Source: Flagellimonas zhangzhouensis (lineage in GTDB: Bacteria > Bacteroidota > Bacteroidia > Flavobacteriales > Flavobacteriaceae). Taken from it: a stretch of 64,000 nucleotides of DNA. The number at the start of each line of letters is the position of its first letter. Position 1 is the stretch's first letter. The translations under genes and the position numbers were made by a program. The notes under the pieces were generated by a model that saw nothing but the letters and a program-made list of their open reading frames with translations, made no database searches and was not told the origin of the DNA. Below, piece after piece: positions 44,768 to 54,963 of this stretch. Location of the stretch: assembly GCF_900102925.1 (NCBI RefSeq), contig NZ_FNKI01000002.1, forward strand, positions 992,001 through 1,056,000. Direction: 5' to 3'.

Positions 44768-47176
44768 TTGCGTAACCGAATCACTGTGAAAACTGTAAAA
44801 AAGGTACTGTTTGGCCTACTAGCAATACTTATATTGGCCTTAATTGGATTTGCTATTTTTTTAAACGGGCTAAAACCCGATTATTCAGGAAAAAAATCAT
44901 TGCCAGGCCTTCAAGGTGAAGTAACCACTTATTTTGATACCTACGGAATTCCACATATTTATGCCGATAATGAAAAAGATGCCCTCAAGGCATTGGGCTA
45001 TGTACATGCCCAAGATCGTTTATGGCAAATGGAGTTGTTGCGAAGGGTGGGGAAAGGTAGAATTTCTGAAGTTTTTGGTGCGGATTTTGTAAAAACGGAT
45101 AAGTTTTTCTTGTCTTTGGGCATTGATGAGCATACCAAAGAAACTTTAAAGGATTTAAATCCCAATAGTGAGGTAATACAACTTTCCCAAGCCTACTTGG
45201 ATGGTATCAATGAGTTTATAAAAAACGGTCCAACTCCCGTTGAGTTTTATTTAACTGGAATTGAAAAAGAACCATTCACCATTGAAGATGTATACAATGC
45301 CGTGGGTTATATGGCTTTCAGTTTTGCCATGGCACATAAGACAGACCCTTTGTTGACCAGCATGCGAAATAAACTGGGAGAAGCTTATTTAAATGATTTA
45401 GCGATTGATTCCGATACATCCACCGTTTGGATAAAAAACTATAAAGGCATAGAAACCGATACTTTGGGCTCAGAAATTTCCGCAACAGTAATGGCAGCCC
45501 TGGATCAATTGCCCATTCCTCAATTTGAAGGCAGTAATAGTTGGGTGATCGCACCCGAAAAGACCAAAAATGGAAAGGTGATTTTTGCCAACGACCCACA
45601 TATTGGTTTTGCTCAACCTTCTGTTTGGTATGAAGCCCATGTAAATACACCCAATTATGAAAAATACGGGTATCATTTAGCAGGAGTTCCGTTTCCATTG
45701 TTGGGGCATGATAGGAATTTGGCCTACGGTTTGACTATGTTTGAAAATGATGATATTGATTTCTATTACGAGGAAACAAATCCATCCGATAGCACCCAAT
45801 ACAAAACCGCAGAAGGCTGGAAAACCTATGAAGTTGTAAACAAGACCATCAAGGTAAAAGATGGGGAGGATGTGGCATTTACTTATAAGAAAACACATCA
45901 TGGTCCTGTTCTAAACAACATCGCTGACCAAATTTCAGGGGGGCGACCAGTATCCATGTCATGGATTTATACTAAACCAAAGAATCAGGTGTTGTATGCT
46001 CTCCATGGAATAAGTCATGCCAAAAATATTGAAGAGTTTAAAGATGCGTTGCCAAAGATTCATGCTCCTGGACTTAATGTAATGTACGGAGATGCCAAAG
46101 GTAATGTGGCTTGGTGGGCAACGGCTCAATTGTACCAAATGCCAGATAGCCTTTCCACTAAATTTATTTTGGATGGTGCCTCGGGTAAAGACGAACCCCT
46201 TCGTTATTTAGATTTTTCAGAAAATCCAAGTGCGACCAACCCACCTTGGAATTATGTGTATTCTGCCAATAATCAGCCCGATACTATTGCTGGAATGGTG
46301 TATCCTGGATATTATCTTCCCGAAAATCGTGCGAAACGCATTGTGCAATTGCTCGAAGAAAAAGATCAATGGGACAAAGAAGACGTTTCAGAAATGATTT
46401 TGGATGTGACTTCACCAATAAATACAAACGTGGTTACAGAACTTATCAAGTACTTTGATGTTAAACAATTGAATGCAGAACAATTGATGTTGGTAGATTC
46501 CCTTAAAAATTGGAATGGAGAGTATACTTTAAACAGTACAAGTCCAACACTATATCATCGTTGTGAATATTTTATGGTAAAAAACACCATGGAAGATGAA
46601 TTGGGCGAGGAGATGTTCAAACAGTTTTTGTCCACGCACCTTTTTAAAAGGCAAATCGGTTGGGGTGCCAAAAACATTGATGGCGTTTGGTGGGACAATG
46701 TGCTTACGGAAGATAAGGTGGAAACACGACATGATATTGTAATGAAGTCCTTTGCCGATGCATGGGAGTCCTTGGTGGTGGATTTAGGACCAGACCCAAG
46801 CGAATGGACTTGGGACAAAGTGCATACTTTAGAACATCAACATCCCTTTGGGCAAGTGGATGCCTTGAGAAAATACTTTAATGTTGGGCCTTTTCCTGTA
46901 GAAGGCACCCGCGAGGTGATCAACAACCTTTCGTTTCCGTATGATGGTTCTGGCTTTTACAAAGTAAATGTGGGGCCATCAACACGTCGTATCATCGATT
47001 TTTCTGATGTGGAAAACAGTATCAGTATATTGCCAACAGGCCAATCTGGGAATCCACTGAGCAAATACTATAAGGATCAAGCCCAAATGTATGCCAATGG
47101 AGAATTCCGAAAAATGATGCTGAACAAAAAGGAGATTGAAGAAACTGCAGAATCCATTCTCACATTTACCAAGTAA
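44768..47176 (+). CDS. Penicillin acylase family Ntn-hydrolase
   Basis: 802 residues from TTG (44768); GTG at 44786 is an equally good start and leaves MKTVKKVLFGLLAIL as the signal region. The first membrane-like helix is about 11-33. The N-terminal nucleophile is Ser256 in QFEGSNSWVIAPEKTKNGK, produced by self-cleavage at Gly255-Ser256; ANDPHIGF downstream holds the oxyanion and calcium region, and NNQPD near 505 the Asn. Members hydrolyse penicillins, acyl-homoserine lactones or other N-acyl substrates in the periplasm. It is not evidence of antibiotic resistance. Substrate undetermined. Confidence 0.9.
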   Translation: MRNRITVKTVKKVLFGLLAILILALIGFAIFLNGLKPDYSGKKSLPGLQGEVTTYFDTYGIPHIYADNEKDALKALGYVHAQDRLWQMELLRRVGKGRISEVFGADFVKTDKFFLSLGIDEHTKETLKDLNPNSEVIQLSQAYLDGINEFIKNGPTPVEFYLTGIEKEPFTIEDVYNAVGYMAFSFAMAHKTDPLLTSMRNKLGEAYLNDLAIDSDTSTVWIKNYKGIETDTLGSEISATVMAALDQLPIPQFEGSNSWVIAPEKTKNGKVIFANDPHIGFAQPSVWYEAHVNTPNYEKYGYHLAGVPFPLLGHDRNLAYGLTMFENDDIDFYYEETNPSDSTQYKTAEGWKTYEVVNKTIKVKDGEDVAFTYKKTHHGPVLNNIADQISGGRPVSMSWIYTKPKNQVLYALHGISHAKNIEEFKDALPKIHAPGLNVMYGDAKGNVAWWATAQLYQMPDSLSTKFILDGASGKDEPLRYLDFSENPSATNPPWNYVYSANNQPDTIAGMVYPGYYLPENRAKRIVQLLEEKDQWDKEDVSEMILDVTSPINTNVVTELIKYFDVKQLNAEQLMLVDSLKNWNGEYTLNSTSPTLYHRCEYFMVKNTMEDELGEEMFKQFLSTHLFKRQIGWGAKNIDGVWWDNVLTEDKVETRHDIVMKSFADAWESLVVDLGPDPSEWTWDKVHTLEHQHPFGQVDALRKYFNVGPFPVEGTREVINNLSFPYDGSGFYKVNVGPSTRRIIDFSDVENSISILPTGQSGNPLSKYYKDQAQMYANGEFRKMMLNKKEIEETAESILTFTK

Positions 47177-47298
47177 TTTTCAACTACGTTAATTCGGAAA
47201 GGCCTTTCGTCAATTCAAAACAGGGTATCCGTCAAACTTACCGATATTGAAAGCTAGGAATAGCTAATTTTTGCTCGTATTAAACGAGAATCAACTAT

Positions 47299-48834
47299 AT
47301 GCTTATCAAAGTTTACGGCAGTGCCGTTTTTGGTATTGAGGCCACCACTATTGTGGTAGAAGTCAATATCGATAAAGGTGTGGGTTATCATTTAGTGGGC
47401 CTGCCCGATAATGCCATCAAAGAAAGTAATTATCGCATTGCTGCAGCTCTTCAAAACAACGGTTACAGAATTCCAGGCAAAAAAATCACCATAAATATGG
47501 CTCCCGCCGATCTTCGAAAGGAGGGTTCTGCCTATGATCTGACTTTGGCATTGGGGATATTGGCTGCCTCTGGTCAAATTAATTCTGAAAACATCCATGA
47601 CTATTTAATAATGGGTGAATTGTCTTTGGATGGCAGCCTGCAATCCATAAAAGGGGCTTTGCCCATTGCCATAAAGGCTCGTGAGGAAGGATTTAAAGGG
47701 TTTATTCTCCCAAAAGAAAATGCCATTGAAGCTGCCATTGTTGACGGATTGAAAGTTTTTGGGATTGAAAACATCAAAGAGATCATTGATTTCTTTGATT
47801 TGGGAACACCTTTGGTGGAAACTACGGTCAATACCCGAGAAGAGTTTTACGAACATCTCGATATGCCTGAATTTGATTTTGCGGATGTAAAAGGTCAGGA
47901 AAGCATTAAGCGCTGCATGGAAATTGCAGCAGCAGGAGGGCATAATATCATTTTAATTGGTCCTCCAGGTGCAGGAAAGACCATGTTGGCCAAACGTTTA
48001 CCATCCATTTTGCCTCCAATGACTCTTCATGAAGCTTTGGAAACCACTAAAATCCACAGTGTAGTCGGAAAGGTCAAAAACAAAGGATTGATGAGTCAAC
48101 GACCGTTTAGAAGTCCTCATCACACCATTAGTTCCGCTGCATTGGTCGGCGGTGGAAGTTATCCACAACCTGGTGAAATTTCCTTATCCCATAACGGTGT
48201 TTTGTTTTTGGATGAACTACCAGAATTTGAACGAAGGGTTTTGGAAGTTATGCGGCAACCTATTGAAGACAGGGAAGTGACCATAGCACGCGCACAATAC
48301 ACGGTAACCTATCCCAGTAGTTTTATGTTAGTGGCCAGCATGAACCCAAGTCCAGGCGGCTATTTTAACGACCCAGATGCGCCAGTTACTTCGTCTCCTG
48401 CTGAAATGCAACGGTATTTGGGAAAAATTTCAGGTCCGTTACTTGACCGAATTGATATTCACATTGAAGTGACTCCTGTGCCTTTCGATAAACTTTCCGA
48501 TGAACGAAAAGGTGAAAACAGCGTAGAAATCAGGAAAAGGGTTGAAGCTGCACGAGAAATTCAAACCAAGAGATTTAATGATCTAAAACAAGTGCATTAT
48601 AATGCCCAAATGGGAACCAAACATATTCGAGAATATTGCAAATTGGAAGAGGAGTCCAAAACCCTTTTAAAAAATGCCATGGAACGGCTGAACCTATCTG
48701 CACGTGCTTACGATAGAATTTTAAAAGTGGCCCGTACTATTGCCGATTTAGAAAAATCAGAATTGGTCAAGGAAAATCACATTTCGGAAGCCATTCAGTA
48801 TCGAAGTCTAGATAGAGAAGGTTGGTTGGGGTGA
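47299..48834 (+). CDS. yifB: YifB/ComM family Mg-chelatase-like AAA ATPase
   Basis: 511 residues. An N-terminal Lon-like fold ([40 protein letters not shown]) precedes the AAA core with Walker [16 protein letters not shown] and Walker [12 protein letters not shown]; the [16 protein letters not shown] motif and C-terminal [15 protein letters not shown] are typical. In ComM-type proteins it acts as a branch-migration helicase in natural transformation. Stand-alone gene. Confidence 0.94.
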   Translation: MLIKVYGSAVFGIEATTIVVEVNIDKGVGYHLVGLPDNAIKESNYRIAAALQNNGYRIPGKKITINMAPADLRKEGSAYDLTLALGILAASGQINSENIHDYLIMGELSLDGSLQSIKGALPIAIKAREEGFKGFILPKENAIEAAIVDGLKVFGIENIKEIIDFFDLGTPLVETTVNTREEFYEHLDMPEFDFADVKGQESIKRCMEIAAAGGHNIILIGPPGAGKTMLAKRLPSILPPMTLHEALETTKIHSVVGKVKNKGLMSQRPFRSPHHTISSAALVGGGSYPQPGEISLSHNGVLFLDELPEFERRVLEVMRQPIEDREVTIARAQYTVTYPSSFMLVASMNPSPGGYFNDPDAPVTSSPAEMQRYLGKISGPLLDRIDIHIEVTPVPFDKLSDERKGENSVEIRKRVEAAREIQTKRFNDLKQVHYNAQMGTKHIREYCKLEEESKTLLKNAMERLNLSARAYDRILKVARTIADLEKSELVKENHISEAIQYRSLDREGWLG

Positions 48835-48934
48835 AGACTATTATCTTTTTATACCAAAAACACGCAGCTACAATAGAATACGACACTATCATAACCCTGT
48901 AATGTATGTTGTCTTTTTAGTGCAGATTGCAGGA

Positions 48935-49465
48935 TTATTCCAATGAGTTCCATTCTTCTTCAGTTGCTTTGGATTTTTGATATTCCATTACCAACAACCA
49001 AGTTTTATCACGTTTTATGAGTAGCGCATTAAAATGAACGAATTGTTTTTGATTGGCGTTACCAGTCCCATTGTCAGATTGGAACGCAAAAATTCCTGTT
49101 TCATGGGCAGTAGTTTCGTCACCTATCCGCTGTGAGAAACGGAATTCCACACTATTTCGTGTTTTTCCTGTTTTAGTGTCTATGAAACCTTGCTTCCAGT
49201 TTTGTAATGCCTTTGCAATAGTTACAGATCCTTTGTTTTCACCAGTTGTAAATACAACAACCGCATCTTCATGGTAGGTAGCTTTATAGCCTTCAAAGTC
49301 TCCTTCATTTACAGTTCTCGAAACCTCAGCCCAAAAATTATTTAGTTCCGCTAGTCTTAGTGAATCATTTGCAGTTTCAGTTGTGCCGTTTTTAGTATTG
49401 CTCGCATTAGCACAGGTAACACCTAATGCAAGTATTAAGGTAATAATGGATTTGATTTTTTTCAT
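48935..49465 (-). CDS. Exported NTF2-like (DUF4440/SnoaL) protein
   Basis: 176 residues with a signal peptide (SIITLILALGVTCANA). The cone-fold pattern fits: FWAEVSRTVNEGDFEGYKAT, YHEDAVVVFTTGENKGS, ALQNWKQGFIDTKTGK, KTWLLVMEYQKSK. Such proteins act as small lyases, isomerases or binding proteins; catalytic residues cannot be assigned. Stand-alone, convergent to nothing directly. Confidence 0.8.
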   Translation of the reverse strand: MKKIKSIITLILALGVTCANASNTKNGTTETANDSLRLAELNNFWAEVSRTVNEGDFEGYKATYHEDAVVVFTTGENKGSVTIAKALQNWKQGFIDTKTGKTRNSVEFRFSQRIGDETTAHETGIFAFQSDNGTGNANQKQFVHFNALLIKRDKTWLLVMEYQKSKATEEEWNSLE

Positions 49466-49596
49466 TTGTAAAAGTTGATTTTATAAAAAGAAATTGCAGA
49501 TATCCTGAATTTAATGTTTCATAATTGCACATTCGGGTATGTCACCGAAGCTATCAAATACTGAAGTTTAGACCAAGGGGGTTGGTTGGATTAATG

Positions 49597-51027
49597 TTAT
49601 TTGTTGAATCTCTTAATCAAATGGTAAGTGAATTCCACTATTTCTTTGTAATTCTCTTTGCTGATTTTCTCATCAATGCCATGAACACGGGTAAAACTTT
49701 CTGGATAAATTCGAATGGGGTAGAAGCGGTACACATCGTCCGCAACATCATAAAAATAGCGCGCATCGGTACCTCCTCCAATCAAGCCAGGAACCACAAC
49801 GGCTTCTGGGTAGATGGAGCGAATTGTTTTTTCGAGATTTAAGAAGGCATCGGATTCAATACCCGAAACAGGAGATGGGTCAGTTGCGAAACCTGCCAAC
49901 TCTACTTTAAGTTTTTCACCGACTGTTTCTTGAATATGGGCTTTTACAGATTCAACGGTTTCCCCTGGTAATATCCTAAAATTTATGGTGGCTTTGGCAA
50001 GCGTAGGAATTACATTGTCTTTTACCCCTCCTTCAATAATTGTTGGCGCAGTAGTGGTATGGGCATTCAAAGCTTTAAGCACTGGGGCTTTGAATAACCA
50101 AGGATTGGCAAAAGCCATTTTTTTGAAAAAGGGCATTTCAGCACCCATATATTCAAATTGATAATCCAAAGGTTTTACCAAATTATAAGGGCGTTGATTA
50201 TTCTCTAAGTCCACAATGGCTTGAGCCAACATACCAATGGTATTATCTTCAGGAGGTGCAGAACTGTGTCCGCCTTTTGTTTCAACAATTAGGTTATATG
50301 AAGCATATCCTTTTTCGGCCAGATTTACCATGGCAACTGTTTTATCAAAATCAGGAACCATATTTTCAGCTAAAAACCCTCCCTCATCCAAAGCCATTGC
50401 AGCTTCTACACCTTTGCTTTTAAGATAGGAAGCGATTTCTTTTGCACCGTTGCTGCCTCCAAGTTCTTCATCGTGCCCAAAAGCCAAATAAATGGTTTGA
50501 CTTGGCTGAAAATCCTCTTTTAACAATTGTTCAACCGATTCCATTAAGGCCATCAATGAACTTTTATCATCCAACGTTCCTCGGCCAATTATGTCGGTTT
50601 CAGTAATTACGCCATCAAAGGGGCCAGCTTCCCAATCAGCAAGCGTTGGTTGGTCTACAGGCACCACATCTTGGTGCGACATTAAAATGATTGGTTTTTT
50701 AGATGAATCTTTTCCTTTCCACGTGTACAACAAACTATACTCGCTTATTTTCTCCAAGGATAGATTTTCATGTAAAAGGGGATAGGTTTCTGCTAAAAAT
50801 CGATGAAAACCATTGAATGCTGTAGAATCTGGGATTGCATCTTCACTGAAAGAAATGGTTTTGTATTGAATGGCTTTTGATAAGTTCTGGAAAGCATTTG
50901 CAGGGAAATCCATGGGTTCAAGATTGTCTGGTTCCACTTGTTGTGAAGTTAAAGACATGGTATTTGCAACTAGAATGGCAACAAGAACAAGAACAATGGC
51001 CAAAAGACCGAGCAAGAATTTTTTCAT
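49597..51027 (-). CDS. M20 family carboxypeptidase/aminoacylase
   Basis: 476 residues with an N-terminal hydrophobic helix (FLLGLLAIVLVLVAILVAN), so exported or membrane anchored. Zinc-site motifs in order: MSHQDVVPV (His), GRGTLDDKSSL (Asp), FGHDEELGGSNGA (Glu pair), ALDEGGF, GGGTDARYF and RVHGIDEKI. The lid/dimerisation domain lies between about 200 and 330. It fits the PM20D1/CPS1-like group of large M20 peptidases. Likely role is in breakdown of N-acyl amino acids or peptides. Confidence 0.88.
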   Translation of the reverse strand: MKKFLLGLLAIVLVLVAILVANTMSLTSQQVEPDNLEPMDFPANAFQNLSKAIQYKTISFSEDAIPDSTAFNGFHRFLAETYPLLHENLSLEKISEYSLLYTWKGKDSSKKPIILMSHQDVVPVDQPTLADWEAGPFDGVITETDIIGRGTLDDKSSLMALMESVEQLLKEDFQPSQTIYLAFGHDEELGGSNGAKEIASYLKSKGVEAAMALDEGGFLAENMVPDFDKTVAMVNLAEKGYASYNLIVETKGGHSSAPPEDNTIGMLAQAIVDLENNQRPYNLVKPLDYQFEYMGAEMPFFKKMAFANPWLFKAPVLKALNAHTTTAPTIIEGGVKDNVIPTLAKATINFRILPGETVESVKAHIQETVGEKLKVELAGFATDPSPVSGIESDAFLNLEKTIRSIYPEAVVVPGLIGGGTDARYFYDVADDVYRFYPIRIYPESFTRVHGIDEKISKENYKEIVEFTYHLIKRFNK

Positions 51028-51227
51028 TTTGGTTGGGTTGGTTTTTGAGTTGTTCCAAATTAGATAAAAAATTGTAAGTCAAGCAGGTGTGGTGTATTTT
51101 ATTTAGAAAATCTTAAAAAGAGGATTGATATATCGCTGTTTTAATAATTGATGGTAAATTATTCACTAAGTGTGCAAATATTTAGTTAAATATGTTTTAT
51201 ATCATTCAATATGAGATAATTAGGATG

Positions 51228-51235
51228 TATTTTTG
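51228..51235 (+). promoter_or_regulatory. Candidate -7 promoter element
   Basis: TATTTTTG matches TAnnTTTG, 24 bases upstream of the cupin-like start at 51260. No clear -33 TTTG at the usual distance. Confidence 0.4.
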
Positions 51236-51259
51236 CCGACCTTTTTAAAGTAAGTAGGT

Positions 51260-51670
51260 ATGCAATGTGTGGAATTGAATCCCGTTGGCAACTTTGATCC
51301 ATGGGAACAGGAGAAGATTGATGAGTTGATGCATCAGGAAATTTCAGAATCGTTAAGCGATAACCTGGTTTTCGAAAATGAATTCGTAAAACTTTGGGAT
51401 ATTCATTTATTGCCAGGACAAAGAATACCCTTTAGAAAACAAAACAGAAACTACGGATGGGTTTGTACCACAGGTGGATTGGTATTAACCAGATACGGGA
51501 ATGGTAAAATTGATATGGTGAAGCTTAACCCAGGAGACACCCAATATTTTGAATACAAGGGTAAAAACTATGTCAACGATTTAGAGAATATTGGGGAGGA
51601 CACCATCGTTATCAATATTTTGGAATACAAAGAGACCCAAAAGAACGACAGTATTCAATTTTGCAACTAG
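51260..51670 (+). CDS. Cupin-like protein of unknown function
   Basis: 136 residues, cytoplasmic. Beta-rich with a cupin-style core: KLWDIHLLPGQRIPF, WVCTTGGLVLTRYGN, VKLNPGDTQYFEYK, NDLENIGEDTIVINILEYK. The usual metal-binding histidines of cupin motif 1 are missing (the position has Gln-Asn-Arg), so it is probably not a metal enzyme. Convergent with the VSR-like gene by a four-base overlap. No partner suggests its role. Confidence 0.65.
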   Translation: MQCVELNPVGNFDPWEQEKIDELMHQEISESLSDNLVFENEFVKLWDIHLLPGQRIPFRKQNRNYGWVCTTGGLVLTRYGNGKIDMVKLNPGDTQYFEYKGKNYVNDLENIGEDTIVINILEYKETQKNDSIQFCN

Positions 51671-52110
51671 ATAGCCTTAATATTGGCTTTTAATCCAGAG
51701 ATGATACCTAGGATATTCGTTACAGTCTCGTCCAAATAATATTTAATGGCCAAATGTGGAATCCTGATGGTAGTAAAACCATTTTTAAAGGAATGCATGG
51801 CATCTTCTAAGTCGCTTATGGCCTGTTCATGGGTGATCATATTGTAATCCTTGTCGATTTCAATATTAAGTTTCACGCGAGAAATTGCAATATCCACAGA
51901 TTTTTTACCGTCCCACCATTCCAACATGGGGTGTGCTCCAGCCTCTTTTAAAGCATAAAATAATTGAATGGCTTCAACAGAGGTATCGTTCTGAAGAATT
52001 ACTCTTTTGATCAGTCGCGTATGTCTTTCGCAAAGTTGAACCCCCAAAGCTTCCATAGATGCTTGTTTTTCTTGAGGTCCAATATTTTTATCACAATCCT
52101 TACAGGTCAT
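51667..52110 (-). CDS. Zinc-finger protein with VSR/DUF559-like PD-(D/E)XK fold
   Basis: 147 residues. The start has a CxxC...CxxH zinc pattern (Cys3, Cys6, Cys27, His30). From about 58 the chain resembles very-short-patch-repair/DUF559 endonuclease-like proteins: AHPMLEWWDGKKSVDIAI with Asp73, then LNIEIDKD with Glu84 and Asp86, a helix with Asp100, and GFTTIRIPHLAIKYYL, which matches the strand ending in a G..V.R. motif. The site is D...E-x-D, so nuclease activity is plausible but the lysine is replaced. No methyltransferase gene is beside it, so a Vsr repair role is unlikely. Function is unknown. Confidence 0.6.
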   Translation of the reverse strand: MTCKDCDKNIGPQEKQASMEALGVQLCERHTRLIKRVILQNDTSVEAIQLFYALKEAGAHPMLEWWDGKKSVDIAISRVKLNIEIDKDYNMITHEQAISDLEDAMHSFKNGFTTIRIPHLAIKYYLDETVTNILGIISGLKANIKAI

Positions 52111-52291
52111 AAGTAGTTGTAAAGTTTAAGGTCTAGTATGATTTGGGATTATTATAACTTTCAGTTTTTTGAAATCGTATAAAAACTCGATGTAAAGCAC
52201 TCCACTTTTAGACGAACTGCATTTTTTTGGATGAAATGCATTATTTGTTTGGATAAGCTTTATAACTTCATCCACCAAAACCAACTGAACC

Positions 52292-53488
52292 ATGTTTAAA
52301 AAAATAGGACCAGGTGTATTGGTCGCAGCAGCCTTTGTTGGACCAGGCACCTTAACCATGTGCACACTTGCAGGTGTACGATTTGGTTATAGTTTAATTT
52401 GGGCCTTATTGGTCTCAATTATCGCTACTATTGTATTGCAGGGAATGGCTGGTAGAATTGGTTTAGTCACCCAAAGTGGATTGGTCGATGTGGTAAAGCA
52501 GCAAGTACAATCAAAAGGATTGCGAAACCTTGTAATCGCCATTGTATTTGGTGCCATTTTGGTTGGGAATGCAGCCTACGAAGCTGGAAACATAGGTGGA
52601 GCCACCCTAGGATTGGAGCAATTGATTTCACACCAACCCTTAAAACCGTTTCTTCCATTATTTATAGGACTTATTATTTTCTTTTTATTGTGGTTTAGTA
52701 CCTATAAAATTTTAGAAAAGATTTTTGTGGCCTTGGTCGGAATCATGGGAGTGAGTTTTGTGATCTGCGCTATTATAACACAACCATCAATCACAGGAAT
52801 TATTAAAGGAATGTTCGTGCCGCAATTGCCTGAAGGAAGTTTACTAACCGTAATTGCTTTGGTAGGAACTACCGTTGTACCCTATAATTTGTTTTTGCAC
52901 GCTTCTTTGGTGAAGGAAAAATGGACATCCAAAGCAGATTTAAAAACTTTGAACTGGGACACCATTTTGTCTATTGGTTTAGGGGGATTGGTCTCTATGG
53001 CTATTTTAATCACCGCTTCAGCAGCACCTTTGTCCGATATTGGTAATGCCTTGGATATGGCGGTGGCACTCGAACCCTTATTTGGAAAAATGGCCGTGTA
53101 TTTTATGGCAACAGGACTGTTGGCAGCTGGAATCACCTCTGCAATCACCGCTCCATTAGCTGCTGCTTTTGTAGCTAGCAGTAGTTTTGGATGGGAAGGA
53201 GGCATGCAAAATATAAAGTTTAAGCTCGTTTGGTTGTTGGTGGTGCTGTGTGGAGTAGTTTTCCTTTCTTTTGATATTAAACCCATTCAGGTTATACAGT
53301 TTGCACAAATTGCCAATGGGATTTTGCTGCCTATTATGGCATCTTTATTACTATGGGTGGTGAACAAAAAATCGGTGATGGGAGAAAACAAGAATACGCT
53401 GCTCCAAAATATTTTGGGATTTGCCATTGTTGGATTTGCCATTTTTTTGGGAGCAAAAAGTATCTTAAAAGTAATAGGATTGTTCTAA
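52292..53488 (+). CDS. Nramp-family transporter lacking metal ligands, linked to pxpABC
   Basis: 398 residues, about 11 helices of the LeuT/Nramp fold. Helix 1 reads AAFVGPGTLTM where metal-transporting Nramp proteins have DPGN: the aspartate is Gly17 and the asparagine is Thr20. Helix 6 reads VVPYNLFLHASLV where Nramp has MPHNLYLHS: the metal-binding methionine is Val196 and the histidine is Tyr198. So the site for Mn/Fe is gone. The stop (53488) is directly followed by the pxpA start (53489). The likely substrate is 5-oxoproline or an amino acid, an inference from context. Confidence 0.85.
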   Translation: MFKKIGPGVLVAAAFVGPGTLTMCTLAGVRFGYSLIWALLVSIIATIVLQGMAGRIGLVTQSGLVDVVKQQVQSKGLRNLVIAIVFGAILVGNAAYEAGNIGGATLGLEQLISHQPLKPFLPLFIGLIIFFLLWFSTYKILEKIFVALVGIMGVSFVICAIITQPSITGIIKGMFVPQLPEGSLLTVIALVGTTVVPYNLFLHASLVKEKWTSKADLKTLNWDTILSIGLGGLVSMAILITASAAPLSDIGNALDMAVALEPLFGKMAVYFMATGLLAAGITSAITAPLAAAFVASSSFGWEGGMQNIKFKLVWLLVVLCGVVFLSFDIKPIQVIQFAQIANGILLPIMASLLLWVVNKKSVMGENKNTLLQNILGFAIVGFAIFLGAKSILKVIGLF

Positions 53489-54232
53489 ATGAATCAATTT
53501 TCCATAGATATTAATTGTGATGTTGGCGAGGGAGTAGGCAATGAAGCTGAACTATTTCCTTTTATCAGCTCCTGCAATATTGCTTGTGGCGGACACGCAG
53601 GGTCAAGAGAAACCATGATGGAAGTGGCTCAGTTGGCAGCAATTCATGGTGTTAAAGTTGGAGCACACCCCTCATACCCTGACAAAGCCAATTTTGGAAG
53701 GGAAGCGATGGATATTTCCAAAGAGGAATTGATTCAAAGTGTCCAATCACAGCTGTCAACTTTCGATGAAGTCCTTGAGGAACTGAAAATACCATTACAT
53801 CACATTAAAGCGCATGGGGCTTTGTACAATCAAATCTCAAAAGACGAACTACTTGCGAGGGTGTTTTTAAAAGCGATTGAAAGTTATCGTGATAATGCAT
53901 TACTCTATGTTCCTTTCAATTCGGTGGTTGAGAAGTTGGCGCTGGAAATGGGTTTCAAAATAGCCTACGAAGCATTTGCGGATAGAAATTACAATGTTGA
54001 CTTAAGTTTGGTGTCCAGAAAACAAGAAAATGCCCTTATTCAAGATCCAAAAGAAGTGTTGCATCATATTTTACCTATTATAAAAGAAGGTAGCGTAAAG
54101 GCCGTCAACGGTGAGTTTGTTGAAATTTCTGCACAAACCCTTTGTGTGCATGGGGATACAGCCGCTGCATTAAAAATATTAACGTATATTTCAGAAGAAT
54201 TACCCCGAAACCTTGTGCACATAGAAAAGTGA
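53489..54232 (+). CDS. pxpA: 5-oxoprolinase subunit A (LamB/YcsF family)
   Basis: 247 residues. Opens 5-oxoproline to glutamate with ATP, together with PxpB and PxpC. Conserved IDINCDVGEGVGNEAELFPF (about 5-24), SCNIACGGHAGSRETM and VKVGAHPSYPD, plus HIKAHGALYNQ. The stop overlaps the pxpB GTG (GTGA at 54229-54232). Follows the transporter gene without spacing. Confidence 0.94.
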   Translation: MNQFSIDINCDVGEGVGNEAELFPFISSCNIACGGHAGSRETMMEVAQLAAIHGVKVGAHPSYPDKANFGREAMDISKEELIQSVQSQLSTFDEVLEELKIPLHHIKAHGALYNQISKDELLARVFLKAIESYRDNALLYVPFNSVVEKLALEMGFKIAYEAFADRNYNVDLSLVSRKQENALIQDPKEVLHHILPIIKEGSVKAVNGEFVEISAQTLCVHGDTAAALKILTYISEELPRNLVHIEK

Positions 54233-54963
54233 AAAAGTACCCCATCAACATCAAACCTTTTGGAGAACGAGCCGTTTTAATCGAATGGCCCAATAAGGTA
54301 AGTGAATCCATTTTGGCCAACATTCTCGACTTTATGGATGTGTTTAAAGAACTAAAAATTGAAGGCTGGGAAATGTCCGTAGCCTACAATTCCTTGACCA
54401 TGGTGTACAATCAGGATCATATAGATTTTGAAGAGACCAAATCCATGATTTTGGACTGTTATGGAAAAATAGATAGTTCCGAAATCCAACGAACGCAGCA
54501 TTTATGGACCATTCCCGTGTGTTATGACCTCGAATTCGGGATTGATATTGAAGACGCAGCCAAAACCTTAAAACTTTCTGTTGAAGAATTGATTGAACAA
54601 CATACTTCGCATGAGTATGTGGTGTTTGGTATCGGTTTTTTACCTGGATTTATGTATTTGGGTGGGTTGCCTTCCAGTTTGGAGATTCCGCGTAGAGCAG
54701 AGCCAAGGTTGAAAGTAACCAAAGGTTCGGTTGGTCTGGCAGGAAAACAAACTGGTATTTATCCCCAAGATTCTCCTGGCGGATGGAACATTATTGGAAA
54801 CTGTCCTGTGCAACTTTTCAATCCAAAGGAAAAAACACCCTGTTTTGTGAAAGTAGGTGACAAAATCCGATTTGAGAGCATATCCAAAGCCGAATACGAT
54901 TTGCATAAGATAGAAGGTGAGGTCGGAATTTATAAACCCGAAAAAGTTGTTTTGAATGCTTAA
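54229..54963 (+). CDS. pxpB: 5-oxoprolinase subunit B
   Basis: About 244 residues from the GTG at 54229 (VKKYPINIKPFGERAVLIEW), which overlaps the pxpA stop; an upstream in-frame ATG at 54142 lies inside pxpA and is rejected. Allophanate-hydrolase subunit 1 domain: VCYDLEFGIDIEDAAKTLKL, FGIGFLPGFMYLGGL, GSVGLAGKQTGIYPQDSPGG, WNIIGNCP. Its 3' end overlaps pxpC by eight bases. Confidence 0.94.
   Translation: MKKYPINIKPFGERAVLIEWPNKVSESILANILDFMDVFKELKIEGWEMSVAYNSLTMVYNQDHIDFEETKSMILDCYGKIDSSEIQRTQHLWTIPVCYDLEFGIDIEDAAKTLKLSVEELIEQHTSHEYVVFGIGFLPGFMYLGGLPSSLEIPRRAEPRLKVTKGSVGLAGKQTGIYPQDSPGGWNIIGNCPVQLFNPKEKTPCFVKVGDKIRFESISKAEYDLHKIEGEVGIYKPEKVVLNA

Noticed and set aside
44768-47176. Penicillin acylase as an antibiotic resistance gene
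   Set aside because: The family acts on many N-acyl substrates, and nothing in sequence or context points to beta-lactams.
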